A DNA stretch of 64,000 bases from Afipia sp. (GTDB lineage Bacteria; Pseudomonadota; Alphaproteobacteria; Rhizobiales; Xanthobacteraceae). The translations under genes were made by a program, and so were the position numbers. Each line of letters opens with the position of its first letter. The stretch's first letter is position 1. The notes beneath the pieces were generated by a model, which was given only the letters and a program-made list of their open reading frames with translations, did no database searches and was not told the DNA's origin. The stretch covers positions 1,240,001-1,304,000 of the forward strand of contig JANQAK010000003.1 in NCBI GenBank assembly GCA_024707075.1, written 5' to 3'. Below, in pieces: positions 28,217 to 39,535 of this stretch.

Positions 28217-29731
28217 TTAATTCTCGGACTCGACGAACACCTCGTCACGCTTCTTGCGCAGCGACGGCAGCAGCGCGAGGATCAACAGGAAGGCGGCAAT
28301 CGCCATCAGGCTCGCGGACAAGGGCCGTGTCAGGAACACAGACCAGTCACCGCGCGAGATCAGCAGGGCGCGGCGGAGGTTCTCCTCCATCAGCGGGCCG
28401 AGCACCATGCCGAGCAGCAGCGGCGCCGGCTCGAAATCGTGCTTCACCAGCCAGTAGCCAACCAGACCGAAGGCGGCGGTCAGCACCACATCCATCGGAG
28501 CGTTGTTCACCGAATAGATGCCGATGGCGCAGAAGATGACGATGCAGGGGAACAACAGGCGGTAAGGCACCCGCAGCAGCCGCACCCAGATGCCGACCAG
28601 CGGCAGGTTGATGACCAGCAGCATCAGGTTGCCGATCCACATCGAGGCGATCATACCCCAGACCAGTTCGGGCTGCTTTTGCATCACCTGCGGGCCCGGC
28701 ACGATGCCGTGAATGGTCATCGCGCCGACCATCAGCGCCATCACCGCGTTGGGCGGAATGCCGAGCGTGAGCAGCGGAATGAACGAGGTCTGCGCCGCGG
28801 CGTTGTTGGCGCTTTCGGGTGCTGCAACGCCTTCGATGGCGCCGCGGCCGAAACGTTCGGGATGCTTCGAGATTTTCTTCTCGAACGTGTAGGCCGCGAA
28901 CGACGCGATCACCGCGCCGCCGCCCGGCAGGATGCCGAGGATCGATCCCAGCACGGTGCCGCGCAGAATGGCCGGTGTTGAATCCTTGATGTCCTTCCTG
29001 GTCGGCATCAGTCCGGAGATCTTCTGCTGCACCAGTTCCCGGTCCATCGACGCGCCGGCATCGAGATTGCGGATGATCTCGGCGAAGCCGAACAGACCCA
29101 TCGCCACCGTCGCGAAGCCGAGACCGTCGGCCAGTTCCGGGATATTGAACGACATGCGCGACGCGCCGGTCTCGATGTCGGAACCGACCATCGACAGCAG
29201 CACGCCGAAGGCGATCATCGCGATCGCCTTGAGCACGGAGCCTTTCGCGAGAACGACCGCGAAGATCAGGCCCAGCGTCATGAGCGAGAAATATTCAGCG
29301 GGGCCGAACGCCAGCGCGAGCTTGGTCAGCGGCGCGCCGAGGATCGCGATCAGGACGGTCGCGACACAGCCCGCGAAGAACGAGCCGATGGCGGCAATCG
29401 CCAGCGCCGGGCCGGCGCGGCCCTGCTTGGCCATCTGGAAGCCGTCGAGCGCCGTGACCACCGACCCTGCCTCGCCGGGAATGTTGACCAGGATCGACGT
29501 GGTCGAGCCGCCGTACTGCGCGCCGTAATAGATGCCCGCGAGCATGATGAGCGCGCCGACGGGAGGAAGGCCGAAGGTGATCGGGAGCAGCATCGCCACC
29601 GTGGCGATGGTGCCGATGCCGGGCAACACGCCGACCAGCGTGCCGACCAGCGCACCGACCAGACAGAGACCGAGATTGATGGGTGAGAACGCAACGCCGA
29701 AGCCGAGCGCGAGATTCGAGAAAATATCCAT
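28217..29731 (-). CDS. tctA: TTT transporter large membrane subunit TctA
   Basis: A 504-residue protein with about 12 membrane segments, the standard TctA length. Family stretches include [28 protein letters not shown] sequence near residue 38, [19 protein letters not shown] near residue 70 and [16 protein letters not shown] near residue 320. It is the channel subunit. I start at the ATG at 29731, seven bases after the tctB stop; the upstream in-frame extension is a shadow of tctB. Confidence 0.93.
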   Translation of the reverse strand: MDIFSNLALGFGVAFSPINLGLCLVGALVGTLVGVLPGIGTIATVAMLLPITFGLPPVGALIMLAGIYYGAQYGGSTTSILVNIPGEAGSVVTALDGFQMAKQGRAGPALAIAAIGSFFAGCVATVLIAILGAPLTKLALAFGPAEYFSLMTLGLIFAVVLAKGSVLKAIAMIAFGVLLSMVGSDIETGASRMSFNIPELADGLGFATVAMGLFGFAEIIRNLDAGASMDRELVQQKISGLMPTRKDIKDSTPAILRGTVLGSILGILPGGGAVIASFAAYTFEKKISKHPERFGRGAIEGVAAPESANNAAAQTSFIPLLTLGIPPNAVMALMVGAMTIHGIVPGPQVMQKQPELVWGMIASMWIGNLMLLVINLPLVGIWVRLLRVPYRLLFPCIVIFCAIGIYSVNNAPMDVVLTAAFGLVGYWLVKHDFEPAPLLLGMVLGPLMEENLRRALLISRGDWSVFLTRPLSASLMAIAAFLLILALLPSLRKKRDEVFVESEN

Positions 29732-29738
29732 GACGCCC

Positions 29739-30233
29739 TCAGCGCAGAATGCGTGGGAAGAGATCGAGCGGCAGCCCGAGCGCATACGGGAACAGAAGCG
29801 CACATCCGACCGTCAGGCAAATCCCGACGATGATGGTCTCCTTCCACCGCGTCTCCTCGGTCCCCATCGCAGCGATGATGAAGGCCCCGAACGCGGAGAC
29901 GATCAGGCCGAGCGGGCGGATGGCGACCGCGAAGGCCAGGATCGCCAGCGTCACGAAGACAGGGCCACGAATGCCGTAACGTTGCAGCGGCGGCCCCTCG
30001 ACTAGAAATCCCGTGAGGGCGACACCGGCGCCGAGCGCCAGAAGAAGATAAGCGAACATGCGCGGCGCGGTGCCCGGGCCGAACGAAAATCCCCGCATGC
30101 CTTGAAGGTCGCTGGATGCCCACAGGGCGAACAGCGCGATCCCCATCAGGGCCAGACCGCCGTAAAAATCCTGTGGTCCCTTGATCACCCCCCGCGCGGA
30201 TTTCCCCGCAGCGCTACCTGGCGCTTCACTCAT
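29739..30233 (-). CDS. tctB: TTT transporter small membrane subunit TctB
   Basis: A 164-residue membrane protein with four hydrophobic segments and the FGPGTAPRMFAYLLLALG-type motif near residue 45 that marks TctB. It partners TctA in the membrane. First gene of the tctBAC cluster, about 90 bases after the chromate transporter gene on the same strand. I start at ATG 30233 (MSEAPGSAAGKS); an alternative lies seven codons upstream. Confidence 0.87.
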   Translation of the reverse strand: MSEAPGSAAGKSARGVIKGPQDFYGGLALMGIALFALWASSDLQGMRGFSFGPGTAPRMFAYLLLALGAGVALTGFLVEGPPLQRYGIRGPVFVTLAILAFAVAIRPLGLIVSAFGAFIIAAMGTEETRWKETIIVGICLTVGCALLFPYALGLPLDLFPRILR

Positions 30234-30325
30234 CGTCGTCGTCCCCCACAGCACGGGCTTTTGCCCGGTCTATTCTTGCCGCCCGGGGATGACCCCGATA
30301 CTCCCCTTTTGCTTATCGATTTTCG

Positions 30326-30859
30326 TCAAACGACGCCAGCAAAACCGAGAATGCCGCCCATAACCAGCATCCACAGCGGATTCAGGCGGGTCACCAGCGC
30401 CAGCGCGGCGGCTCCGATGGTCAGGACCGCCGCGATCCACGTGCGGTCGGACGTTAATGTGAGAATGAGGCCGCTGGCGCACATGAGGCCGATCGAGATC
30501 GGAACCAGCGCCGCCTGAAGGATCGCCGGCCAGGCAGAGTGGCGCGATCGCGTCAGCATGTTGCTGACGAAGTAGGCAAACACAGCCGACGGGCCGCACA
30601 TGGCGAATGTCGCCACCAGCGCGCCCGCGATGCCGGCTACATGATAGCCGATCAGCGTCACGATCAGCACGTTCGGCCCCGGCGACAATTGCGAGATCGC
30701 AAACATGTCGGCGAACTGCAAATCCGACAGCCAGCGCTGCACGTCGACAGCGACGCGGTGCATTTCCGGAATTGTCGAATTCGCTCCGCCGATGGCGAGC
30801 AGCGACATCAGACCGAAGGTCCATGCCAGCGTCAGCAACGTTCCCGTTGGGGAGTTCAT
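30326..30859 (-). CDS. chrA: Chromate transporter, second short-chain subunit
   Basis: A 177-residue membrane protein of the CHR family, with GGANSTIPEMHRVAVD near residue 24, LSPGPNVLIVTLIGY near residue 59 and five or six membrane spans. It is one half of a split (short-chain) ChrA; the other half is encoded just upstream and the two overlap by 4 bases. CHR proteins export chromate, and related ones may move sulfate or other oxyanions. Start at the ATG at 30859 is set by the overlap; an ATG four codons upstream is possible. Confidence 0.87.
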   Translation of the reverse strand: MNSPTGTLLTLAWTFGLMSLLAIGGANSTIPEMHRVAVDVQRWLSDLQFADMFAISQLSPGPNVLIVTLIGYHVAGIAGALVATFAMCGPSAVFAYFVSNMLTRSRHSAWPAILQAALVPISIGLMCASGLILTLTSDRTWIAAVLTIGAAALALVTRLNPLWMLVMGGILGFAGVV

Positions 30860-31455
30860 GTTGCCCTCCATCGCATCGCGAAGGTGAGCACGATGCTGAG
30901 CGGGATCGCGGTGAGCAGAACCGGCACCAGCGGCAGCCGCAACAATCCGATGGCGACGAAAACGGCGGCGAGCAATGCGAGCGCGACCGGATCGCGCTTC
31001 TTCAGCAGCGGCACCATCATCCGCGCGGTGACCGCAAGGAAAAGTCCGACCGCCGCACACGACACGCCGGCCAGCGTCCGCTGCAATGCCGGAATTTCGC
31101 CGTAGCGCGCATAGATCGCCGCCAGCGTCGTCACGATCATCACCGGCGGGCCGATGAGACCGAGAAAGGCGGCGATGCTGCCGGGAATGCCGCGAAATCG
31201 CCCGCCGAATACGACCGCCAGATTGACGATGTTGGGACCGGGCAGAAAATGGCAGAGCGCGAAGGCTTCGTTGAATTCTTCCGGCGTCATCCAGCGATGC
31301 TGATCGACAATGGCGCGCCGCGCCCACACCAGCACCCCGCCGAAACCCGCGAGCGACATCTTGGCGAACGCCACGAACAGTTCGAACAAGCCGGGCCGTT
31401 GCGGTGCCGTCACATGGGAGGTCTGGGGAATCGCGGGAGCGGTGTCGGGAGGCAT
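30856..31455 (-). CDS. chrA: Chromate transporter, first short-chain subunit
   Basis: A 199-residue CHR-domain protein, with KMSLAGFGGVLVWARR near residue 32, HFLPGPNIVNLAVVFGGRFRG-type sequence near residue 70 and the remaining spans to residue 195. It pairs with the next gene to make the two-domain exporter that many bacteria encode as a single ChrA chain. I start at the ATG at 31455, behind GGGAGG-like sequence in the opposite reading; further upstream codons lack family match. No chrB-like regulator is seen nearby. Confidence 0.87.
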   Translation of the reverse strand: MPPDTAPAIPQTSHVTAPQRPGLFELFVAFAKMSLAGFGGVLVWARRAIVDQHRWMTPEEFNEAFALCHFLPGPNIVNLAVVFGGRFRGIPGSIAAFLGLIGPPVMIVTTLAAIYARYGEIPALQRTLAGVSCAAVGLFLAVTARMMVPLLKKRDPVALALLAAVFVAIGLLRLPLVPVLLTAIPLSIVLTFAMRWRAT

Positions 31456-31876
31456 AGCCCGATGTAGAATGCCCTCCGGTGCAGGCCAACCGATATTCCA
31501 ATGCTCCCCGCATGCGCTGGGCGCAAATCGCAGCTTATCCGCGCCGCATCCCGGCCGGCCCGCCCTGCACGCAAGGAACCGTAGCCTTTTGCCGCTGGAG
31601 ATTGCCCCTATATTGAGGGGGCTGGTTCGCCGGGGTCCGGAGGCACCCGGCAACTGAAGCCTCCACTTTCACAGCATTGTATTGAATTTATCCGGCGAAT
31701 GCATTGCCGCTCGCGAGAATTTCTGCGATCTGCAAGGCACGGATGCTGACCTGCGGGCCATGACGGAGTAGCATGGATCGAACCGCGAGTCGGAACGTTC
31801 ATCCCCCAAGCGTGAGCGGCAACTTAGCCGCTCTTCGACTGGCCGCTTTCTACCGGACTTGCTTGTACAGGACTTT
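31456..31876. other. Intergenic region between chrA and sspB
   Basis: A 421-base divergent gap with no gene I can support. It contains a hairpin near 31604-31622 (GCCCCT...AGGGGGC) followed by another, GCCGGG...CCCGGC, near 31629-31652. I considered a small structured RNA but found no family core to support it. Both divergent promoters should be here. Confidence 0.5.
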
Positions 31877-32380
31877 ATGATGACGACCGACCACATTCGT
31901 TACGATGTCCTCGCGCGCGATGCGCTGCGCGGCGTGCTGAAGCACGTGCTCGCGGACGCCGCCGAGCATGGGCTTCCCGGCGAACATCATTTCTACATCA
32001 CGTTCCTGTCCAAGGCCGAAGGGGTGAAGATTTCCCCTCGCCTGCTATCGCAATATCCGCAGGAAATGACCGTCATCCTCCAGCACCAGTTCTGGGATTT
32101 GGTGGTGACCGACGACCGCTTCGAGGTCGGCCTGTCCTTCAACGGAATTCCGGAACGCCTCGTCATTCCCTTCAGCTCGATCAAGAGCTTCTTCGATCCG
32201 TCGGTGCAGTTCGGATTGCAGTTCGAACCGAACGATGAAGCAGCCGTCGAGGCTGCGCCGGTGGTGGAGACGCTGCCCGTCGCGGCTGCGTCCGAAACGC
32301 CCGAGGAAACCGGCGATGAGCCCGCCAAGCAGGGCGAAGGCGCGGAAGTCGTGCGGCTCGATCGTTTCCGCAAGAAGTAA
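31877..32380 (+). CDS. sspB: ClpXP adaptor SspB (alphaproteobacterial type)
   Basis: A 167-residue SspB-alpha, which tethers ssrA-tagged proteins to ClpXP. The folded domain covers residues 1-115 (IRYDVLARDALRGVLKHVL, HHFYITFLSK, LVIPFSSIKSFFDPS). A flexible acidic Ala/Glu/Pro linker follows, and the C-terminus EVVRLDRFRKK is the ClpX-binding XB peptide. Start at 31877 is one of two adjacent ATGs (31877 and 31880). It is followed by fumC after 147 bases on the same strand. Confidence 0.93.
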   Translation: MMTTDHIRYDVLARDALRGVLKHVLADAAEHGLPGEHHFYITFLSKAEGVKISPRLLSQYPQEMTVILQHQFWDLVVTDDRFEVGLSFNGIPERLVIPFSSIKSFFDPSVQFGLQFEPNDEAAVEAAPVVETLPVAAASETPEETGDEPAKQGEGAEVVRLDRFRKK

Positions 32381-32527
32381 TCCGAGGCAGGCGCTCTCGC
32401 CGTCACATCGTCTTGAAGCCTTCTAAATTCGGGCGCGCGTTTCCGCCGGAGCGGCGGCGCGCGGCGGTTGCGTGCATCGCTCGTGAAGTCCTAAACTTCG
32501 CCATCCCGCAAAACACCGGAAATCATC

Positions 32528-33931
<1,404 letters not shown>

Positions 33932-34192
33932 GGCAAGACCCGTTACATTAACTCGCGGTAACGAAGGACATGTCGTCGCACCCCTAAAGTCCTACGCCAA
34001 TCGGCTACCCTCTGCGCCGCATCGCATGCTAAATTTTTGCGACTCCTGCCTCGCATGTGCGCGGGGAATGATTGACAGCATGTACGAGCCCGCTCGAAAG
34101 ACCGGCTCCAACGAGACCCGAACAGGACAAACGAAAGCAACGATCGAGACTCGCGTCCTTCGCTGCAAGTGTCTTGAAATGATGGAGGCGTC

Positions 34193-34381
34193 ATGGGCGA
34201 CCTGATCAACCTGAAGCAAGTCAAGAAGCGCATCGCGCGCGAAGACGCGTCGAAGCAGGCGGAGACCAATCGCGCCCGCTTCGGCCGCACCAAGGGCGAA
34301 CGCAAGCGCGACGAGCTTCACGCGCAGCGCAGCGGCAACGCCCTGGATCAACATCGCATCGACGACGAGACTTCGGCATGA
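34193..34381 (+). CDS. DUF4169 family protein
   Basis: A 62-residue, very basic protein (MGDLINLKQVKKRIARED...) rich in Arg, Lys, Asp and Glu, matching the short DUF4169 family of alphaproteobacteria. It is predicted to be one or two helices. Its stop overlaps the start of the ribbon-helix-helix gene by 4 bases, so the two are co-translated. GGAGGCGTC supplies the ribosome site. Function is unknown. Confidence 0.8.
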   Translation: MGDLINLKQVKKRIAREDASKQAETNRARFGRTKGERKRDELHAQRSGNALDQHRIDDETSA

Positions 34382-34650
34382 AGTCGCCCGTCGTCAAACG
34401 CTCGATCGTCGTCGCCGGCCACAAGACCAGCGTTAGTCTCGAAGAAGCCTTCTGGAATGGCATGAAGGAAATCGCGTCGGCGAGAAGCCTGACCTTGTCG
34501 GAACTCGTCGGCGAAATCGACGGAGGCCGCCAGCAGGGCAACCTCTCCTCCGCGATCCGGCTGTTCGTGCTGGATTACTTCCGCTCACGCGCGATCCCTG
34601 CGACGGGAAATGGAACCAGCCGTTTGCAGCCGGAAAGTTCCCATCCGTAA
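34378..34650 (+). CDS. Ribbon-helix-helix domain protein
   Basis: A 90-residue protein whose residues 6-72 form a ribbon-helix-helix (RHH_4-type) fold: the strand SIVVAGHKTSVSLE, then helices around EEAFWNGMKEIASARS and TLSELVGEID, then LSSAIRLFVLDYFRSR. Such proteins bind DNA as dimers, though the target of this family is unclear. Co-encoded with DUF4169 by a 4-base overlap. It is convergent with the AsmA-like gene, 64 bases away. Confidence 0.8.
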   Translation: MKSPVVKRSIVVAGHKTSVSLEEAFWNGMKEIASARSLTLSELVGEIDGGRQQGNLSSAIRLFVLDYFRSRAIPATGNGTSRLQPESSHP

Positions 34651-34714
34651 TTCCCTGATTAATGACGTTCATCGGTGAACGGTTGCCAGCGCCGCGCGTG
34701 CATCGGCGTGACCG

Positions 34715-37700
34715 TCAAAACGTCCGCGACGCTGGCGGCGGCACCGAACGAGGACGCTGTAACACGCCCGGCGCGGGCCTGATGTCGATCGGCGGCGGCA
34801 ACGGCTGCACCCGCACATTGCCGGTCGGCGGGTCAGGCGACGGACTTTGCGGAACAGCCGCCTGCGGCATGGCCGGCGCGCGCGGCGGCACCGTCTTCGC
34901 ACCGGAATTCTTCCGCCTCGGATCGCGATTGGGCATCTTCACCTCCGACGGCGGAAGCGGATCGGCCTTCGGCAGCACCTCATCCCACAGATCGTCGGAT
35001 TCCGGCCCCACTGAAGCACCGCGCTCAAGCTGATCGAGCCGCCGCGTTTCGCGGTCGATCGCGCGCATCGCGAGCCACGACGACAGTGCCGCGACATCGA
35101 CCGTATGCGCCAGCCCGTCCGGCGATCCATTCAGGTCGACGCGAATTTCCGGGCGTCCGCTGATCGGCCTGGTGTTGATCGGCGACATCACCGTGCGAAG
35201 GTCGGCCTGATCCGCGAGCAGATCGTAGCCGCCGGCAATGGCGACGCGGGCACGTTCGGACTCGAGTGTCGCCGCCTCGATCCGCAACCGGCCATCCTTG
35301 ATGGTGAAAGGAACCTGCGCCGACGGCACCGTCAATGCGCCTGCGGCCAGTACCGGCTCGACGATCTCCTTCAATTTCAGATCGTCGGTGGCCTGCCCGC
35401 CATCGCTGGCGCGAGATCCCGACCTCGAACGCACGCGTATCCAATCCGGCGATGCGCGCGTCCGTCAGCGTCACCGTGCCCGCGCCCGACAATGCTCCGG
35501 TCAATCCGGCAGCGCTCCGGCCCTGCCCCGCGAGCGTCATTTGCAACGCGACCTTGCCAGCGGGCATCGCGAGGCTGCGAAAGCGCAGCGCTGCGCCATC
35601 GACGCCGGACAATTGCAGGTGCGCATTGAACGACGTGCCCTGATTGGCTCCCTGCGCGGTCTGCCGCGCGTCGAGATCGAGCGTCGCCTCGCCGCCGCCG
35701 ATGCCGGCCCTGGCATTTTCCAAGACGAGCGATTGACCGTCGCCCTTGATCGCGCCGCTGACGGGACGCAACTCGCCGCCGCCGGGCAGCGCGCCGCTCA
35801 GGGCCTGAAACGCCAGCCGCCCGCGCCAGCCGCGCAACCAGCCCTTGTTGAGCGGCGATGATGCATCGTGACCCGCCGCGCCGAACGCAAGGCCCGTCAC
35901 GCCGGCAAGATCGAGCGTGTCCATGCCGATCTCGCCATCGACGCCGGTCACGTCGCCGCGCGTCAGCACCATCCGCCCACGCACCCGCGATCCGCCCACC
36001 GTGGCGTCGAGATCGTCGAAGGTGAACGTGTTGCCGGCTACACCGAGGCGCGACAACAGCGCCACATTCAGCGACGGCACGCTCAAAGGCGGAAGATCGA
36101 GCAGCGCGCCGAGGTCCGCATGGCGCACCGCCACGGTCAGCGCCGCTGTCGGCTGATCCGTCCACGGATTGCCGGTGCCTTGAACATCGCCGTCAACGCC
36201 CGCGCCGGTGAGCTTCGCTTTCAGTTGCAGCGGCGAACCCCACATCCCTGTGACCGACGATTCGAACTGCGCCGGCCCCTCGCCCGCCGAGACGATGCGG
36301 TCGAGACCAATCGACGCCAGCATGGACGCGGTCTGGTTCGCGGTTAACTTTGCATCGACACCGAATTCGGTGCCGCGCAACACCGCAGGATCGAACCCGC
36401 GCGCAACATCGATGTTTGGCGTCGCATTCAGCGTGATTACTCCCTTAAGCTGCGGTGCGTCGATGTCGAGCACAGCGCGGGCGTCGGTGCGACCGGACCG
36501 ATCCTTCGCCTTGCCGATGTCGGCGGACAATTGCATGCGCGCGGCCCCGGGCTCTCTCGCCGTCGCAGCCAGCCGCTCCGCGACCGCAGGCGCGAACGGC
36601 GCGATGAAGCCGCCGATCTGCGCGAGCGACGGCGCCGCCGCCGTCAATGCGAGCTTGCCGGCGCTCTCGGCGCGGTCGAACGATCCCGTGCCGCTGATCG
36701 CAACATCGCTGCCGGCGTCGCCGATCTGGATCCGGTCGAGCGCGATTGTCTTTGGGCCGTAACTCAGACTGACGGCGGCGGGCCGAACCGTCTGTCCCGC
36801 CAGCACGGCGCTGTCCGCATCGAGCGAGACCTGCGCTTCGTCGGGCCATGCAGACTGCGGCCCGGCCAGCATCGTAACCAGCGACGAGGCCGCATCGAGA
36901 TCGAGTGTGGCGGCCTTCAGCGCGGCTTCGAAGCGGGTCTTGCCGCCGGCGATCGTCAGCAGCGCGAGGCGGCCTTCCATCGCGCCGCCATTGACGTCGG
37001 CGGTCACACCGTCGAGCGCGATGCGATCCGCGGCAACGGTCGCATCGCCGCGCAGCCGTAGCGGCTTCTGGTTGCGCCAGGTCACGTCGCTGCGTCCCTG
37101 CAACCACGCCGCCAGCGCATCGGGATCGGCGGACTCGATGTTGACCGGCCCGGTGAAACGCGCAGACGATCCCGGCGGCGCGACGACCCCGCTGGCCGAG
37201 ACCCGCGTCGTGCCGGGCGCGCGCATCTCGAATTTCCCGACGGTCCATGCCTTGTCGTCGCCGCGCAACTCGATAGCGATGTTTTGCAGCGGCCGCCCGC
37301 CGAGCGCGATCTGCTCGGCGCCGAGTTCGATCTGCGCCGGAAGCGGCAGCGCAGGCAGCGATGTGACGAGCGTGCGCAGCGCCGGAAGCAACCGAAGCGG
37401 TTCGGCATTTACATCGCCCTGCGCCAACAGACGATCCGCATCGAGTTGCCGCGCCGACAAGGCAAGATGCAGCAAGGGCGACGCACCGAACCGGATATCG
37501 CCGCCGCCGGCCAGCCGCAGCGCGTTGTCTTCTGGACCATAGACCGCTTCGACCTGTTCGAATGTCGCGGACGACGGATTGGCTTTCAGGCGCGACGTCA
37601 GCCGCCACGGCAAGCCCGGCTCCGGTGATTTCGCATCGGCCGGGCGCGCCAGCGTCAACGCGCCCTCGAACCTCGGCATTGAATTGTCGAACGTCAGCAC

Positions 37701-38363
37701 GCCGTCGAGATCGGCCGACAGCGGCCGCTCGCCCGGATCGGCGATGACGCGCACGCGGGTGCCCTTGCCGTCATTGGTCTGTCCCGACGAGATACGAAAC
37801 GGCGTCCGCGCGCCGAGCAGCATGAACGACCCTTCTCCGCGCAGGCTGCCGGCCGTGCCGCGCACGTCGCCGCTGAATGTCAGATCGTCGGCCCGCAATG
37901 TCGTGCCGCTGGATGCATCATGCAGCGCCACACGCCCCGCGACATTCATGCGGTCGATGGCGAGCGATCCGAGATTGAACCGGCCCGCCGCGACCGGCCA
38001 CTCCACACGTCCCTGCCGGTCGAGGCCTATATCGAGCGCGAAGCCGTCCAGCGACAGCACGCTGGCGCGCCACTCGCCGCGCATCAGCGCGCCAAGGTTG
38101 AACTCGACGTCGAGTTTGTCGGCGCGGACCTTGGCCGGATCGCTGTCGCCGCCGATGGCGATCGACCGCAGCCGCAGCGTCGGGGTCGGCAGCAGCAGGG
38201 CGTCGAGCTTGCCGCCGACACGCACCGGCGCGCCGATGATGCGGGAGGCTTCCGCCTCGAATTGCGGACGAAACTGGTTCCAATCGACGAAATACGGCCC
38301 GACCAGCGCTGCGATCAGCGCGAGAATGAAGGCAATGGCCAGTCCGAGCAGCGTGGTCTGCAA
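34715..38363 (-). pseudogene. AsmA-family giant envelope protein, frameshifted
   Basis: An AsmA-like protein of about 1215 residues after repair of one frameshift. Residues 1-28 form a membrane anchor, followed by the AsmA start VDWNQFRPQFEAEASRIIGAPVRV. Long stretches of beta-rich repeats follow, and an AsmA C-terminal domain near residues 930-1080 contains the break. One extra base lies within 35414-35420; reading passes from RAFEVGIS to RASDGGQATDDLKLKEIVEPVL. The C-terminal 120 residues are Pro-rich (PPPIDIRPAPG). AsmA-like proteins of this size act in bridging lipid transport between membranes or in outer membrane assembly. Which role applies here is not shown. Confidence 0.8.
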
Positions 38364-38534
38364 GGTTTTTCCTCAGCGAGGGATCGGCCGATGGTGTGCC
38401 GGCCGCCGTGATACACGGCGGAAGTCCGCCGCGACTGTCACATGCACCGGACGACGCAAACATTGAACCGATCGGCTGCTTCGAATACTAAGTTTAACGG
38501 ACCCCGTTCACAACCCTGCAAACCGAAGGGCACG

Positions 38535-39395
38535 ATGTCCGAGAAAGCCGCGCAGTCAACCGACCGGACAGGCGCCTCTCCCGAGGCGATCATGTCGCAT
38601 TACGACATGGGCAACGATTTCTTCCAGCTCGTACTTGATCCGGAGATGGTTTATTCCTGCGCGCAGTTCGAGCCGGGCGACGATCTCGCAACGGCCCAGC
38701 GCCGGAAACTTGACGATCACATCAAGGCCGCCGGCGCGGCGAACACGGCGCGGGTGCTCGACATCGGCTGCGGATGGGGTGCGCTGCTGCGACGGCTGGT
38801 CGATCACGCCGGCGTCGCACATGCGGTCGGGCTGACGCTCAGCCCGTCGCAGGCGCAGTGGATTCGCAAAATGCCCAACCCGAAAATCGAAGTGCTGGAG
38901 CAGGACTGGCGCGACCACAAGCCGGGCCGCCACTACGATGCCATCATCTCCATCGGTGCATTCGAACATTTCGTGCAGAAAGGCCTCGATCCCGCACTGA
39001 AGCTCGACGCCTACCGCACGTTCTTCGCCTATTGCGACCGCGTGCTGGCCATCGGCGGAAAACTGTCGCTGCAAACCATTGCCTATTCGGAACGGACCAG
39101 GGTCCAGCCGCTGCTGGACAAGACCTTTCCGGAAAGCGACCTGCCGCTGGAATGGGAGCCGATCGCCGCCGCCGAAGGCATGTTCAGCCTGATCGCCGCA
39201 CGCAATGATGCGGATCACTACTATCAGACGCTGGTGATGTGGGAACAGAACCTGCTCGCCAATTACGACAAGGCTGTCGCGCTGGTCGGCAAGGCGAACA
39301 CCGATGAATTCCGCCGCTACCTGCGCATGTCGGCCGCGGGCTTTCGCTGCGGCATGGTCAGCCTGATGCGGTACAGCTTCCGGAAGAAGTACTAG
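38535..39395 (+). CDS. CFA-synthase-like SAM-dependent methyltransferase
   Basis: A 286-residue protein of the cyclopropane-fatty-acyl-phospholipid synthase/mycolic acid cyclopropane synthase family. It begins with the family segment SHYDMGNDFFQLVLDPEMVYSCA near residue 17, then SAM motif I VLDIGCGWGALLRRL near residue 75, IISIGAFEHF near residue 138 and the C-terminal RYLRMSAAGFRCG. It is about 100 residues shorter than E. coli Cfa, lacking the N-terminal lipid-binding domain, so its lipid substrate may differ. I use the ATG at 38535; upstream in-frame codons have no match. It stands alone, divergent from the AsmA-like gene. Confidence 0.85.
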   Translation: MSEKAAQSTDRTGASPEAIMSHYDMGNDFFQLVLDPEMVYSCAQFEPGDDLATAQRRKLDDHIKAAGAANTARVLDIGCGWGALLRRLVDHAGVAHAVGLTLSPSQAQWIRKMPNPKIEVLEQDWRDHKPGRHYDAIISIGAFEHFVQKGLDPALKLDAYRTFFAYCDRVLAIGGKLSLQTIAYSERTRVQPLLDKTFPESDLPLEWEPIAAAEGMFSLIAARNDADHYYQTLVMWEQNLLANYDKAVALVGKANTDEFRRYLRMSAAGFRCGMVSLMRYSFRKKY

Positions 39396-39434
39396 AGCTT
39401 CATCTGCGTGCACACGGGATCAAACTTTTCCGAT

Positions 39435-39500
39435 CGTCCCCGCGAAAGCGGGGACCCAGCCCTTTGCATATCTGGATTCCCGCTTTCGCGGGAATGAGCG
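39435..39500. repeat. Palindromic repeat between convergent genes
   Basis: Two hairpins: GTCCCCGCGAAAGCGGGGAC near 39437 and CCCGCTTTCGCGGG near 39480. It lies between the methyltransferase and hydratase stops and may stop transcription in both directions. Confidence 0.7.
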
Positions 39501-39535
39501 GAGAGAGACTGTCAAGAAACTCTACGTTTTCGTCT

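Noticed and set aside
31621-31680. Possible SRP (4.5S) RNA because of GGTCCGGAGG near 31635
   Set aside because: The conserved SRP loop motif GGTCCGGAAGGAAGCAGCC is absent and the pairing does not fit.
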